Shown in pieces: positions 8,762 through 17,624 of a DNA stretch of 64,000 bases. The stretch is from the NCBI RefSeq assembly GCF_001677885.1, contig NZ_LOCQ01000054.1, positions 1 through 64,000 on the forward strand, read 5' to 3'. Numbering within the stretch: the first letter of the stretch is position 1; each line of letters opens with the position of its first letter. The notes beneath the pieces are model-generated. The model saw only the letters and a program-made list of their open reading frames with translations, did not search any database and was not told where the DNA came from. The stretch comes from Janthinobacterium psychrotolerans. Its GTDB lineage: Bacteria; Pseudomonadota; Gammaproteobacteria; Burkholderiales; Burkholderiaceae_D. The position numbers and the translations under genes are program-made.

Positions 8762-9136
8762 ATGAAAAAATTCATGCTTGCCGTGCTGCTGTGCGCCTCC
8801 GGCTCCGCCTTCGCCAATTCAGCCTGCGATACGCCGCGCAACGATTTCGACGGCCTGTATTGCCTGAACAAGGTGTACCAGGAAGCGGACAAGGAACTGA
8901 ACGACAACTACAAGAAGCTGGCCGCCAGGCTCGACGCCAACGGCAAGCAGAGCCTGAAGTCAAGCCAGCTGTCGTGGATCAGCGAGCGCAACCAGAGCTG
9001 CTCGAAAAAAGACAGCTCGGGTTTTTATGTGAACCTCGATTGCGCCACCCACACCACCATCAAGCGCGCACAATTTTTGCAGGACCGCTACCGCGAATGC
9101 ACGAGCTCGGGCTGCCAGAACAGCAAGCTGCAATAA
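8762..9136 (+). CDS. Secreted LprI-family (DUF1311) protein
   Basis: A 124-residue protein with a signal peptide (MKKFMLAVLLCASGSAFA, cleaved before NSAC). The mature part shows the LprI/DUF1311 pattern: Cys in ACDTP, Cys in YCLNKVY, the helical YQEADKELNDNYKKL segment and QLSWISERNQSC, plus further cysteines that can form disulfides. In Mycobacterium, LprI inhibits lysozyme; the wider family is mostly uncharacterised, so periplasmic localisation is firmer than function. It has its own gene unit between the kinase and a convergent CYTH-CHAD gene, 13 bases from its stop. Confidence 0.85.
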   Translation: MKKFMLAVLLCASGSAFANSACDTPRNDFDGLYCLNKVYQEADKELNDNYKKLAARLDANGKQSLKSSQLSWISERNQSCSKKDSSGFYVNLDCATHTTIKRAQFLQDRYRECTSSGCQNSKLQ

Positions 9137-9149
9137 CCTTGCAACAAAC

Positions 9150-10688
9150 TCAGCCTGGCAGGCGCGCCGCCCTGAAGCGCCGCCAGGCGCGCCGCATGCC
9201 TTGGGCGTCGCCCAGCCGTTCTTGCGCGCGCGCCGCCAGATAGCCGCGCACGAACGACGCGGGTTCCTGCAGCGCAGCTTGCCTGTCGGCCAGCTGCCGC
9301 AGCAAGCCATCGGCCACCTGCAAGTCATTCAAACCACCGAGCACATCCTGCAAGCCCGACAACGGTTTGACATAGGCGCGCACCTTGCCGTCGCTGAACA
9401 GGGAGGCAAAGAATTCGGCCGCGTAGCGCGCCTTCTTGGCGGCGATGCGTATCGCGTGGCGCTGCTCCGGCGTGCCCGTCAACAGCAGCTTGCCGCGCTT
9501 GCGCAGGCGGCGCTGGCGCTGGCGCAAGGCCTGCCTTGCAAAGCGCGGCAAGGGTTGCTCCAGGGCCCGGCGCTGGCGTGGCGTGGCGCCTTCGCGCCAG
9601 CCACACGTGAGCAGCCAGCGCTGCAGTTGCAGCAGCAGCCGCGTGTAGCGCACATCGGCCAGCGCTTCGGCCGCCTGCGCGTGGGCCGCGCGCGCCTGCC
9701 CGCGCGCCGCCTCGATCAAGGGCGCCAGCATGCTGGCATCGACGTCGCCCTGGCACGGCGCCAGCGTGTCATTGACCAGCACATCCCAGTCGCGCGCGGC
9801 GCCCAGCGTGCCGGCCAGCCAGTCGAGATCGGCTTGCAAGTCTTCGGGCAAGGCCAGCAGCGGCTTGAACAGCGAGAAGGCCGAGCGCAGCCGGCGCAGA
9901 CCGACGCGCATCTGGTGCAGGCTTTCCACATCCTCGCTGCCTGCCACGCCGTCCTGGTTGGCGCTGATCTGTTCCAGGCAATTGGCGGCGATGGCCTGGA
10001 AGCCCCGCTGCACCGACAGCTTGCCGCCAAGGTGCAAGGGCCGCGCCTTGACGGCGTTCACCGGCAAGCCGGCAGCGAGGCGATAGCCGCGTTCGGCCTT
10101 GCTGGCCTGGCCTATCCACAGCGGCACCTCCCGCAGCAGCGCCAGCGCAATGTCGAACAGTGCGGCCGGCCGGCCCGCCTTCAGTTCCAGTTCGACCTCG
10201 CTGACCGGCACGCTGTTCTCGCCGCTCTCGATCAGGCCCTGGTCCAGCACGCATTCGACCAGATCGCCCTGCGGCGTGGCCAGTTGCCACACCAGCCGTT
10301 CGATGCGCGTGCTGAACACGGTCTGCAGATTGCCTCGGATGGCCTTGCGGCGCAGCAGCGCGCGCACCGGCTGCTTGCCCTTGATCTGCGCGTCGAGCGC
10401 ATCGAGCCGCACCTGCGGTCCATCGACCTCGCTCTCCCACTCATGGCGGCTGTGCAGGCCGCCGCGCACGCTGCCGCCCGCTTTCAGGGTCTGCACCCAT
10501 GCAGCGTCAACCTGGCGCACGCGCAGGCCGGCCTGGTGGCGGCACAGCTGCAGGTCCGGCGTATCGACATAGATGTCATGCATGGCCAGCAGCACCGGCG
10601 CCTCGCTTGGCTGCCGCGCCAGCAAAGGATGCTCGCGCAGCCGTGCGGCGTGCCGGGGATCGAGCAGCAGTTTCAGTTCGACTTCCAT
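9150..10688 (-). CDS. CYTH and CHAD domain protein (inorganic triphosphatase-like)
   Basis: A 512-residue protein. The N-terminal CYTH domain begins with the signature EVELKL and carries the acidic and basic residues of the triphosphate tunnel fold (about 1-200). The C-terminal CHAD domain (about 215-505) has the repeated helical pattern with conserved His and Arg (ESLHQMRVGLRRLRSAF; HAIRIAAKKARYAAEFF). CYTH enzymes hydrolyse triphosphates and CHAD domains bind polyphosphate, so a role in polyphosphate or triphosphate metabolism is likely. The start at 10688 follows GGAG and begins directly with the CYTH motif; nine upstream codons in frame lack such support. Confidence 0.9.
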   Translation of the reverse strand: MEVELKLLLDPRHAARLREHPLLARQPSEAPVLLAMHDIYVDTPDLQLCRHQAGLRVRQVDAAWVQTLKAGGSVRGGLHSRHEWESEVDGPQVRLDALDAQIKGKQPVRALLRRKAIRGNLQTVFSTRIERLVWQLATPQGDLVECVLDQGLIESGENSVPVSEVELELKAGRPAALFDIALALLREVPLWIGQASKAERGYRLAAGLPVNAVKARPLHLGGKLSVQRGFQAIAANCLEQISANQDGVAGSEDVESLHQMRVGLRRLRSAFSLFKPLLALPEDLQADLDWLAGTLGAARDWDVLVNDTLAPCQGDVDASMLAPLIEAARGQARAAHAQAAEALADVRYTRLLLQLQRWLLTCGWREGATPRQRRALEQPLPRFARQALRQRQRRLRKRGKLLLTGTPEQRHAIRIAAKKARYAAEFFASLFSDGKVRAYVKPLSGLQDVLGGLNDLQVADGLLRQLADRQAALQEPASFVRGYLAARAQERLGDAQGMRRAWRRFRAARLPG

Positions 10689-10794
10689 GGTCTGCTCCGT
10701 GTGCAGGAAAAACAATCATTGTAAGGCTGGGGACGCCTGCGCACGGTTGCCGGATTTGCGCGAGAATAAGCGCTTCACCACCAGAGGAGACACC

Positions 10795-11835
10795 ATGACC
10801 TATCACGCCGCCGAGAATCGTTATGAACAGATGCAATATCGCACCTGCGGGCGCAGCGGACTGAAACTGCCGCTGCTGTCGCTGGGCCTGTGGCACAACT
10901 TCGGCGACAGCACCAGCCTCGACGTCCAGCGCGACATGCTGCGCACGGCCTTCGACCTGGGCATTACCCATTTCGACCTGGCCAACAATTACGGACCGCC
11001 GTATGGCAGCGCGGAAAGCAATTTCGGCAAGCTGCTGCGCGACGATTTTTTACCCTACCGCGATGAGCTGATCATTTCCACCAAGGCTGGCTGGGACATG
11101 TGGCCCGGCCCTTACGGCCAGGGCGGCGGCTCGCGCAAATACGTGCTGGCCAGCCTGGACCAGAGCTTGAAGCGCATGGGCCTGGACTATGTCGACATCT
11201 TTTATTCGCACCGTTTCGACGCCGACACGCCGCTCGAAGAAACCATGGGCGCGCTGGCCACGGCCGTGCAGCAGGGCAAGGCGCTGTACGTGGGCCTGTC
11301 GTCGTATTCGCCGCAAAAGACGGCCGAAGCGGCGGCCCTGCTGCGCGGCTGGAAAGTGCCGTGTCTGATTCACCAGCCCTCGTACAACATGCTCAACCGC
11401 TGGATCGAGGACGACGGCCTGCTCGACACGCTGGAACAGGAAGGCATGGGCTGCATCACCTTCACGGCGCTGGCGCAAGGCTTGTTGAGCGACAAATACC
11501 TCGATGGCGTGCCGCAGGATGCGCGCATCAACCGCCCCGGCGGCGGCTCGATGACCAAAGAACACCTGAGCGTGGAAAACCTGGCCCGGGTGCGCGGCCT
11601 GAACCAGATCGCCGCCGCCCGCGGACAGAGCCTGGCGCAGATGGCGCTGGCCTGGGTGCTGCGCGACCCGCGCGTGACCACCACCCTGATCGGCGCGAGC
11701 AGCAGCGCGCAGATCCGCGAAAACGTGGCGGCGCTGCGGCAACTGGGCTTTACGGCAGAAGAACTGCGCGCCATCGATGTGCAGGCGCGCGAAGGCCATA
11801 TCAATCTGTGGGAAGGGCCGTCGAAGGCGAAATAA
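10795..11835 (+). CDS. gpr: Aldo/keto reductase, L-glyceraldehyde 3-phosphate reductase type
   Basis: A 346-residue NADPH-dependent aldo/keto reductase very close to E. coli YghZ/Gpr: the start (RYEQMQYRTCGRSGLKLP), SLGLWHNFGD, HFDLANNYGPPYGSAE, WDMWPGPYGQGGGSRKY and YVDIFYSHRFD are shared almost word for word. The catalytic Asp, Tyr (NNYGPP), Lys (ISTKAGWD) and His (YSHRFD) are present. Gpr reduces L-glyceraldehyde 3-phosphate and methylglyoxal-type aldehydes. The ATG at 10795 lies behind GAGGAGA; a longer open frame upstream overlaps the divergent CYTH gene and is not translated. The gene stands alone and ends at a strong terminator. Confidence 0.92.
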   Translation: MTYHAAENRYEQMQYRTCGRSGLKLPLLSLGLWHNFGDSTSLDVQRDMLRTAFDLGITHFDLANNYGPPYGSAESNFGKLLRDDFLPYRDELIISTKAGWDMWPGPYGQGGGSRKYVLASLDQSLKRMGLDYVDIFYSHRFDADTPLEETMGALATAVQQGKALYVGLSSYSPQKTAEAAALLRGWKVPCLIHQPSYNMLNRWIEDDGLLDTLEQEGMGCITFTALAQGLLSDKYLDGVPQDARINRPGGGSMTKEHLSVENLARVRGLNQIAAARGQSLAQMALAWVLRDPRVTTTLIGASSSAQIRENVAALRQLGFTAEELRAIDVQAREGHINLWEGPSKAK

Positions 11836-11852
11836 GGCAGTGAAGCGGTAAC

Positions 11853-11881
11853 AAATGGGCGCCTGATCGGCGCCCATTTTT
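11853..11881. terminator. Bidirectional intrinsic terminator
   Basis: Stem AAATGGGCGCC, loop TGATC, GGCGCCCATTT plus a T tract. It separates the plus-strand aldo/keto reductase from the minus-strand small membrane protein whose stop codon it touches, and can serve both. Confidence 0.8.
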
Positions 11882-12194
11882 ACGTTCCCATATGCACCAG
11901 CGCATGCCCCACATGCTGCCACCAGTGCTCGCGCGATTTCACCTGTTGCAGGCAAGCCATGTCGATTTCAGTGGGAAACACGTGGTCCTGGCAGGCTTTG
12001 GTCTGCAGGGCGTAACGCTGGTTCTCGGCCGCCGCCAGCGCCAGCGCCAGCCAGAAGGCCAGCGCCATCAGGACAATCAGCAAGCTCCACGCCAGGTGGT
12101 TGGTGGTGCTTTTTTCGCCGACAAACTCGCGCGGCCGCGTCTCGCGGTACATCGACATCAAGGTTTTCTGTTTCTCTTGCTTGTCTTGCGTCAT
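11880..12194 (-). CDS. Small single-pass membrane protein with HWWQH motif
   Basis: A 104-residue protein: a charged cytoplasmic N-terminus (MTQDKQEKQKTLMSMYRETR), one hydrophobic helix at about 35-56 (WSLLIVLMALAFWLALALAA), then a short outer domain with two cysteines and the motif ENQRYAL..KAC....D..CL...SREHWWQHVGHAL. The same motif recurs in the 68-residue product at 19396-19602, so the two are paralogues. I do not recognise the family; disulfide formation outside the membrane is an inference from the paired cysteines. Confidence 0.68.
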   Translation of the reverse strand: MTQDKQEKQKTLMSMYRETRPREFVGEKSTTNHLAWSLLIVLMALAFWLALALAAAENQRYALQTKACQDHVFPTEIDMACLQQVKSREHWWQHVGHALVHMGT

Positions 12195-12236
12195 CGCTGC
12201 GGCTTTCTGGTGAACGGGCTAGCCGCCATTTTACGC

Positions 12237-12554
12237 TCAGTCAGGACGGTCGGGGTCTTCTTCGCCTTCGACCTCGTCCACGGCGCGATCGGGCACCATG
12301 CGTTCCACATGGTCGACATCGATATCGCCGCCGTCGGCCGCCGCGTTTTCAGGCTCGACACCGGCCCGCTCGCCGGTACCGGCGGCGTCGCTGTCGCTGT
12401 CGAGGCTGTCCTGGTCCTGGCCGGGGATGCCCTGCACATCGCTGCCGCTGTCGGAATTGTCACTGGGACCCAGTGCGCCCTTGCCATGGCCCGTGCCAAG
12501 CACGCGGTCCGGCAGGCCGGGCAGGTTGTCTGGATCGAGGCTGCTTGCGCTCAT
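12237..12554 (-). CDS. Small acidic hypothetical protein
   Basis: A 105-residue, very acidic, Ser/Gly/Asp-rich protein (SDNSDSGSD, SLDSDSDAAGTGERAG) with almost no hydrophobic core, probably disordered. Similar short proteins beginning MSxSSLDP and containing LGPSDxSDSGSD are common in Pseudomonas and Burkholderiales without known function. A strong AGGAGA ribosome site precedes the ATG. It shares direction with the neighbouring small membrane protein gene. Confidence 0.7.
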   Translation of the reverse strand: MSASSLDPDNLPGLPDRVLGTGHGKGALGPSDNSDSGSDVQGIPGQDQDSLDSDSDAAGTGERAGVEPENAAADGGDIDVDHVERMVPDRAVDEVEGEEDPDRPD

Positions 12555-12807
12555 GCTGTTCTCCTGTTAATAAAATATTACTGTACTCCACCCTTTGCAA
12601 AAACGTCGCACGGCTGCAATACACCATATTTGAAGATAATACTTCACAAATGTACTATTCATTGCTATAGTTCATTCAAGTAAGCACGCTTCTGATCCAG
12701 AAACATGTTTCATCGGCGGCAAGGCGCCAAACGCGCCCTGCCGCCGAGCCGACCGGTACGTGGCGATCCGGCCCATCCATCCAGCCATGCCCAAACAGGA
12801 GTTCATC

Positions 12808-13122
12808 ATGCAAGCCAAATCACTCGCAGCAGCATTGCTCGCTCTCGCCGCCTCGTCGGCGTTTGCCCAGAGCACGGCGCCAGCCGCCAACAAGGCGCAA
12901 CTGACGCGCACCGACGTCACGGCCGACTATATCCGCGCCCGCAACGCCGGCGACATCGCCACCAGCGCCGAAACCTATCCGGCCCCCCCTGCCACCGCCG
13001 CCAGCAGCGTGACGCGCGAACAGGTCATGAACGAGTTCTACGCCGCCCGCAAGGCTGGCCAGATCCCGCAGACGGAAGCCGATTTCGATATCGCGCAGAC
13101 CCGTCACCATGTCGTCAAATAA
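12808..13122 (+). CDS. DUF4148-type exported protein
   Basis: A 104-residue product with a signal peptide (MQAKSLAAALLALAASSAFA) and a short mature part with two related repeats: LTRTDVTADYIRARNAGDI and VTREQVMNEFYAARKAGQIP. This V-x-x-(E/D)-(Y/F)-x-x-A-R-x-A-G-(D/Q)-I pattern is typical of DUF4148 proteins, abundant in Burkholderiales and of unknown function. The ATG at 12808 follows CAGGAG; 16 in-frame upstream codons lack a ribosome site. It precedes the efflux genes but is separated by 129 bases. Confidence 0.8.
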   Translation: MQAKSLAAALLALAASSAFAQSTAPAANKAQLTRTDVTADYIRARNAGDIATSAETYPAPPATAASSVTREQVMNEFYAARKAGQIPQTEADFDIAQTRHHVVK

Positions 13123-13251
13123 AAACCGGTCAGCCGGGATGTGGCGGTAACCCAGCAGTAACCGGTTGCGGCGCAGCAGACCCAGGCCACTCCTGGCAAG
13201 CTCACCGCTGCGTGCCATCTTTTTTACCGACTATTTTCAGGAGTTCCGCGC

Positions 13252-14661
13252 ATGTCCCTGCCCCGCCGCCTGCTGGCCGCCAGCCTGGCCCTTGCCCTCG
13301 CCGCTTGCGCCGACATGGGCCATATCGCGCCGCAGGCGGCGCTGGCGGACGCGCATGCGCTCGACGGCGGCAAGAACAACGCGGCGGCCAGCGCCGCCAT
13401 CGCCTGGCCGCACGCCCGGTGGTGGCAAGCACTGCAGGACCCGCAGCTGGACCGCCTGATGGAACAGGCGCTGGCCGACAGCCCGACCCTGCGCGGCGCC
13501 CAGGCGCGCGTGCGCCAGGCCGAGGCGCTGGCCGGCGCAGCCGAAGACAAGACCCGCCCGCAGCTGGACGCCAGCGTGTCGGTCAACCGCGAACTGTATT
13601 CGCAGCATGGCGCTACCCCGGCGCCCTTGGCCGGCAACTACGCCTGGCGCAACCAGGCCACCGTCACCGCCTCGTACGACCTGGACCTGTGGGGCCGCAA
13701 CCGCGCCGCGCTGGCCGCCGCGCTCGGTGACGTGCAGCTGGCCTCGGCCGAATCGCAGATGGCGCGCCTGGCCCTGGAAACAGCGCTGGTGCGCACCTAC
13801 ATCGAGCTGTCGTACGAATACACCTTGCAGGACGTGATACAAAACAGCCTGGCGCAGCGCGCGCGCATCCTCGACATTACCCAGCGCCGCCGCCAGGCCG
13901 GCATCGGTACCGACGTCGACGTGGCGCAGATCGAAACCACCCTGCCCGCCGGCCGGCGCCAGCTGGAGCAAGCCAGGGAATCGCTGGCGCTGCTGCGCAA
14001 CCAGCTGGCCGCGCTGTCGGGCAAGGGTCCGTCGGCGGGCAGCGCGCTCACGCGCCCGGTGCTGCGGCTGGACCACCCGCTGGCGATTCCCTCGGCCCTG
14101 CCGGCCGACCTGATCGGCCGCCGTCCCGATATCGCCGCCCAACGCTGGAGGGTGGAAGCGGCCGCCAAACGCATCGATGCGGCCAAAGCCGAGTTTTATC
14201 CGAACGTGAACCTGGTGGCGTTTGCCGGTTTCCAGGCTTTCGGCTTCAGCCATTTTCTCGACGCCCATTCGCAGGTGCGCGGCGCCTCGCCGGCGCTGAG
14301 TCTGCCGATTTTCGCCGGCGCCCGCCTGCGCGCCCAGCTGGGCAGCCAGACGGCCGTGTATGACGGCGCCGTCGAGCAGTACAACGCCATCGTCATCAGC
14401 GCCATGGCCGATGTCGCCAACGCGGTGACCAAAGCGCAGTCGCTGCAAAAGCAGCATGCGCTGACGCAGCAGGCGCTGGCCACGGCGCAGCGGGCGCGCG
14501 ACCTGGCCGAGCAGGCCTACAAGGCCGGCATGAGCGACGCCATCAACATGCTCAACACGCAGGTGGCGCTGCTGGCGGAACAGCAGCAGCAGGCAAAGAA
14601 TGGCGCCAGCGAACTCGATCTGTATGTCTCGCTGATGAACGCACTGGGAGGCGGCATTTAG
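13252..14661 (+). CDS. NodT-family outer-membrane efflux lipoprotein
   Basis: A TolC-superfamily outer-membrane factor of 469 residues. The lipobox is LAAC with Cys19, followed by the family's N-terminal WWQALQDPQLDRLMEQAL segment. Two OEP repeats follow with the conserved LDLWGRNR turn and the RPDIAAQRWRVEAA helix start. The trimer forms the channel through outer membrane and periplasm. It is the first gene of a cluster with MarR regulator, FUSC pump, DUF1656 protein and HlyD adaptor, so it should be the exit duct of that pump. An AGGAG ribosome site precedes it. Confidence 0.93.
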   Translation: MSLPRRLLAASLALALAACADMGHIAPQAALADAHALDGGKNNAAASAAIAWPHARWWQALQDPQLDRLMEQALADSPTLRGAQARVRQAEALAGAAEDKTRPQLDASVSVNRELYSQHGATPAPLAGNYAWRNQATVTASYDLDLWGRNRAALAAALGDVQLASAESQMARLALETALVRTYIELSYEYTLQDVIQNSLAQRARILDITQRRRQAGIGTDVDVAQIETTLPAGRRQLEQARESLALLRNQLAALSGKGPSAGSALTRPVLRLDHPLAIPSALPADLIGRRPDIAAQRWRVEAAAKRIDAAKAEFYPNVNLVAFAGFQAFGFSHFLDAHSQVRGASPALSLPIFAGARLRAQLGSQTAVYDGAVEQYNAIVISAMADVANAVTKAQSLQKQHALTQQALATAQRARDLAEQAYKAGMSDAINMLNTQVALLAEQQQQAKNGASELDLYVSLMNALGGGI

Positions 14662-14733
14662 CGCCAAAGATTAGCGTTGCCACAACATGGCAAGCTACAA
14701 TCAGCGCTTTATTCTCACGCAAAGGAACACGAC

Positions 14734-15240
14734 ATGACAGCATTTGACGCCACCTCGAAGCGGCTGCAGCATATCCGCACGCGCATGCCGGCGTTTCCGC
14801 TGGAACTGATGCGCTTGCTGCGCATGACGTATCACATCCAGAAAGGCATGAAGGACCTGACCAATGCCGCGTTGAAAAAGCACGACCTGGTCGACGCCAG
14901 CTACATGGTGCTGGCCGTGTTGTATGGCACCGAAGACGAAACCTCGAGCGCCGCCGTGCTGGGCATGGCCTGCCATGAAAAGCCGGCCAACCTGACGCGC
15001 GTGTGCAACGACCTGGAAACGCGCGGCCTGATCCATCGCGGCACGCGTCCGGGCGACCGCCGCTCGGTGATGATTTCGCTGACCGACCAGGGCCGCGCCC
15101 TGATCGAAGCGGCGCTGCCCGACGTGTACACCGAAACCTCGTCGCTGTACCAGGGTTTCAGCGCCGAAGAGCTGCAGGTGCTCGACAAGCTGTATGCGCG
15201 CCAGCTGCGCAACCTGAACAATCTCAACCACCCGGACTGA
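14734..15240 (+). CDS. MarR-family transcriptional regulator
   Basis: A 168-residue winged-helix regulator. The HTH covers about residues 60-105 (SSAAVLGMACHEKPANLTRV), and the wing carries the MarR signature GLIHRGTRPGDRRSVMISLT. It lies between the outer-membrane factor and the pump gene, 11 bases before the latter, so it most likely represses this efflux operon and is released by its phenolic or aromatic substrate. That role comes from MarR-family precedent. AAGGAAC upstream supports the ATG at 14734 over an in-frame one at 14677. Confidence 0.9.
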   Translation: MTAFDATSKRLQHIRTRMPAFPLELMRLLRMTYHIQKGMKDLTNAALKKHDLVDASYMVLAVLYGTEDETSSAAVLGMACHEKPANLTRVCNDLETRGLIHRGTRPGDRRSVMISLTDQGRALIEAALPDVYTETSSLYQGFSAEELQVLDKLYARQLRNLNNLNHPD

Positions 15241-15251
15241 CACCGCTATCG

Positions 15252-17399
15252 ATGACGCCAGCCACAGCACCCTCACATACAGGCCCCCTGCCACGGGCCG
15301 CACATAGGCTGGCGCATGCGCTGCGCGACTGGCGCGCGACCGAAGGCGAACGCTGGCTCCATGTCGCCAAGACCCTGACGGCCGCCTTCTGCGCGCTGTG
15401 GCTGGCCTACCGCCTGGGCCTCGATTCGCCCAGCACGGCCATGACCACCACCATCATCCTGGCCCTGCCCAGCAGCGGCATGGTGCTGGAAAAAAGCTTT
15501 TATCGGCTATGCGGCACCCTGCTCGGCTGCACCGCCGCGCTGTGCCTGATCGGCTTTTTCCCGCAGCAGCCGGTGCTGCTGTTCGCCGGCCTGGCGCTGT
15601 GGGTGGGCCTGTGCACCAGCGGCGCCGCGCTGCACCGCAACGCCCAGTCCTATGTCTATGTCTTGTCCGGCTACACCGCCTGCATGATCGTGCTGCCGGC
15701 CATCGAGCAGCCGATGCAGGTGTTCGCGCTGGCCGTCACGCGCGTGGCGGAAGTGAGCCTGGGCATTATCTGTTCGGCGGTGGTCTCCAGCGTGCTGCTG
15801 CCGCGCCACCAGGGCACGCAGGTGATGCGTTCGGTCGAGGCGCGCTATGCCAAATTCCTCGGCTTTTGCCAGGACGTGCTGCAGCAGAAGCTGTCGGCGG
15901 CAGAAGTGGAAGTGACGCATTTGCGCTTCGCCGCCGACGTGGCCGCGCTGGAACAGGGCCGCTCGGCCGCCCTGTTCGAAGTGAGCGACGCCGTCAGCCA
16001 TGTGCGCGCGCAAAACCGCAAGCTGCACGCGTTTAACAGTACCTTCATGACGGCGCTGACCACCTTTTATACCTTTCACCGCCTGTTCGAGCGCCTGCAG
16101 CGCGACGGCCAGACGCAGGTCGTCGAGGCCTGCGCGCCGCTGTTCGACATCATCGCCGAAGCGCTGCGCTCGCGCCCGTCGCAAGACTCGCTCGATACCA
16201 TGCAGCTGCACCTGCAGGCGGCGCTGGCGCAGGCCCGCGTGCGGATCGGCGACGCCGCCGTCGAACACGCGCAGCGCATCGATTTCGACACCGTCTGCGA
16301 GCTGCTGGAACGCTTCGCGCGCGACATGAGCCGCTATCACGAAGTGTATTTCAGCCTGGCGCACGACACCCCACTGGAAGTGAGCACGCCGCAGGCGTAC
16401 GCGCCGAAAACCCCGCCGGCACTGGTGATCGCCAGCGGCGCGCGCGCGGCCATCAGCCTGGCCCTGCTGGCGCTGGGCGCCTACTACCTGGCCTGGCCCT
16501 ACGCCAGCACCGCCATGCTGATGGCGGCCGTATTCTGCGCGCTGGCCTCGTCGGTGCCGCGCCCGATCGCGATGATACGCCAGGTGCTGACGGGCTTTTT
16601 CATCGCCATGCCGCTGGCCCTGGTGTGCGTGTATTTCGTGCTGGTGCACGGCGACGGCTTTCCCATGCTGGTGCTGAGCTTTGCGCCCTTCCTGGCGCTC
16701 GGCCTGTACCTGATGAGCGATCCCGCCAGGCTGGGCATCGGCCTTGGGGTGGGCACCTTCATGACGCAGATGGCGCCCACCAACCTGATGCACATCGACG
16801 GCGCGGCCTTTCTCAATACCGGCATGGCGCTGATCGTCGGCCTGACGCTGGCCGGCGTGGTGTTTGCCGTGATCCTGCCCGGGCACACCATGGGCCACAA
16901 GGACCATGTGGGGCCGGCCCTGTGGCGCGAAGCGCTGCGCGCCTGCACGGCACGGCTGTCGACAGGCGGCCGGAACAGGCACCGCTTCGACAACCGCATG
17001 CGCGATTTGCTCAGCCAGCTCAATGCGGCGGCCGGCCCGGCGCCGGGCGAGGAAGCGCGCGCCGTGGTGCGCCAGGCCCTGACCCTGCTGGAAATCGGCC
17101 ACTCGGTGATCGAAGTGCGCGAACTGGTCGCCACCTCCACGGCACCCGGCGCCGCCACCCGGGCGCTCGGCCTCTGCGTAGCGAGCATCGCCGCCTGGCT
17201 GAGCACGCGCGGCCCAGCCGAGCTGCAGGCCGCCATCGACGCCACCCTGCGGGCCGGCGCCTGCGTGCGCGCGGCGCAGGAGGGTGCCGGCGCCGAGCGT
17301 TACGTGCGCCTGCAAACGGCGCTGGCCGACCTGCACTCCCTGTACACCTCCCTGCTAGACCATATGGCGCCTGCCGCCGGAGACCATCATGCCGCGTGA
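15252..17399 (+). CDS. FUSC-family (AaeB-like) efflux permease
   Basis: A 715-residue inner-membrane protein of the fusaric-acid-resistance/aromatic acid exporter family. It has the typical duplicated plan: about six helices in residues 35-165, a cytoplasmic helical domain of about 200 residues, then a second membrane block (about 390-540, with a FUSC-type AISLALLALGAYYLAWPYAS segment) and a soluble tail. With the DUF1656 and HlyD partners downstream it matches the E. coli AaeB-AaeX-AaeA system, which exports aromatic carboxylic acids. The true substrate here is not readable from sequence. Confidence 0.9.
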   Translation: MTPATAPSHTGPLPRAAHRLAHALRDWRATEGERWLHVAKTLTAAFCALWLAYRLGLDSPSTAMTTTIILALPSSGMVLEKSFYRLCGTLLGCTAALCLIGFFPQQPVLLFAGLALWVGLCTSGAALHRNAQSYVYVLSGYTACMIVLPAIEQPMQVFALAVTRVAEVSLGIICSAVVSSVLLPRHQGTQVMRSVEARYAKFLGFCQDVLQQKLSAAEVEVTHLRFAADVAALEQGRSAALFEVSDAVSHVRAQNRKLHAFNSTFMTALTTFYTFHRLFERLQRDGQTQVVEACAPLFDIIAEALRSRPSQDSLDTMQLHLQAALAQARVRIGDAAVEHAQRIDFDTVCELLERFARDMSRYHEVYFSLAHDTPLEVSTPQAYAPKTPPALVIASGARAAISLALLALGAYYLAWPYASTAMLMAAVFCALASSVPRPIAMIRQVLTGFFIAMPLALVCVYFVLVHGDGFPMLVLSFAPFLALGLYLMSDPARLGIGLGVGTFMTQMAPTNLMHIDGAAFLNTGMALIVGLTLAGVVFAVILPGHTMGHKDHVGPALWREALRACTARLSTGGRNRHRFDNRMRDLLSQLNAAAGPAPGEEARAVVRQALTLLEIGHSVIEVRELVATSTAPGAATRALGLCVASIAAWLSTRGPAELQAAIDATLRAGACVRAAQEGAGAERYVRLQTALADLHSLYTSLLDHMAPAAGDHHAA

Positions 17400-17589
17400 A
17401 TTCGCTCTGTTCGGGGTATTGCTGCCCACCCTGCTGCCCCTGTTCATTCTCAGCATCGTGCTGCAGACCGTGCTGGACCGCGTGTTCGGCTGGCTCGGCG
17501 TGTACCGCATGGTGTGGCATCCATCGCTGGCGCGGCTGTGCATCTTCGTCGCCATCTTCGGCGCGCTGTCCTTGAGTCTTTACAAATAA
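17389..17589 (+). CDS. DUF1656 (AaeX-like) small membrane protein
   Basis: A 66-residue protein with two transmembrane helices (about 10-30 and 44-62). It begins MPREFALFGVLLP, the DUF1656 start, and contains YRMVWHPSLARLC. It overlaps the pump gene by 11 bases, a sign of translational coupling. In AaeXAB-type systems this small protein accompanies pump and adaptor; its exact task is unknown. Confidence 0.9.
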   Translation: MPREFALFGVLLPTLLPLFILSIVLQTVLDRVFGWLGVYRMVWHPSLARLCIFVAIFGALSLSLYK

Positions 17590-17624
17590 AAAAACCGTTC
17601 AACCTGAAAAAAGAGGGTACCACC

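Noticed and set aside
12705..13730. 341-codon plus-strand frame rich in Arg/Pro/Ala
   Set aside because: It overlaps the DUF4148 gene and the start of the NodT gene in another frame; composition is typical of a GC-rich shadow.
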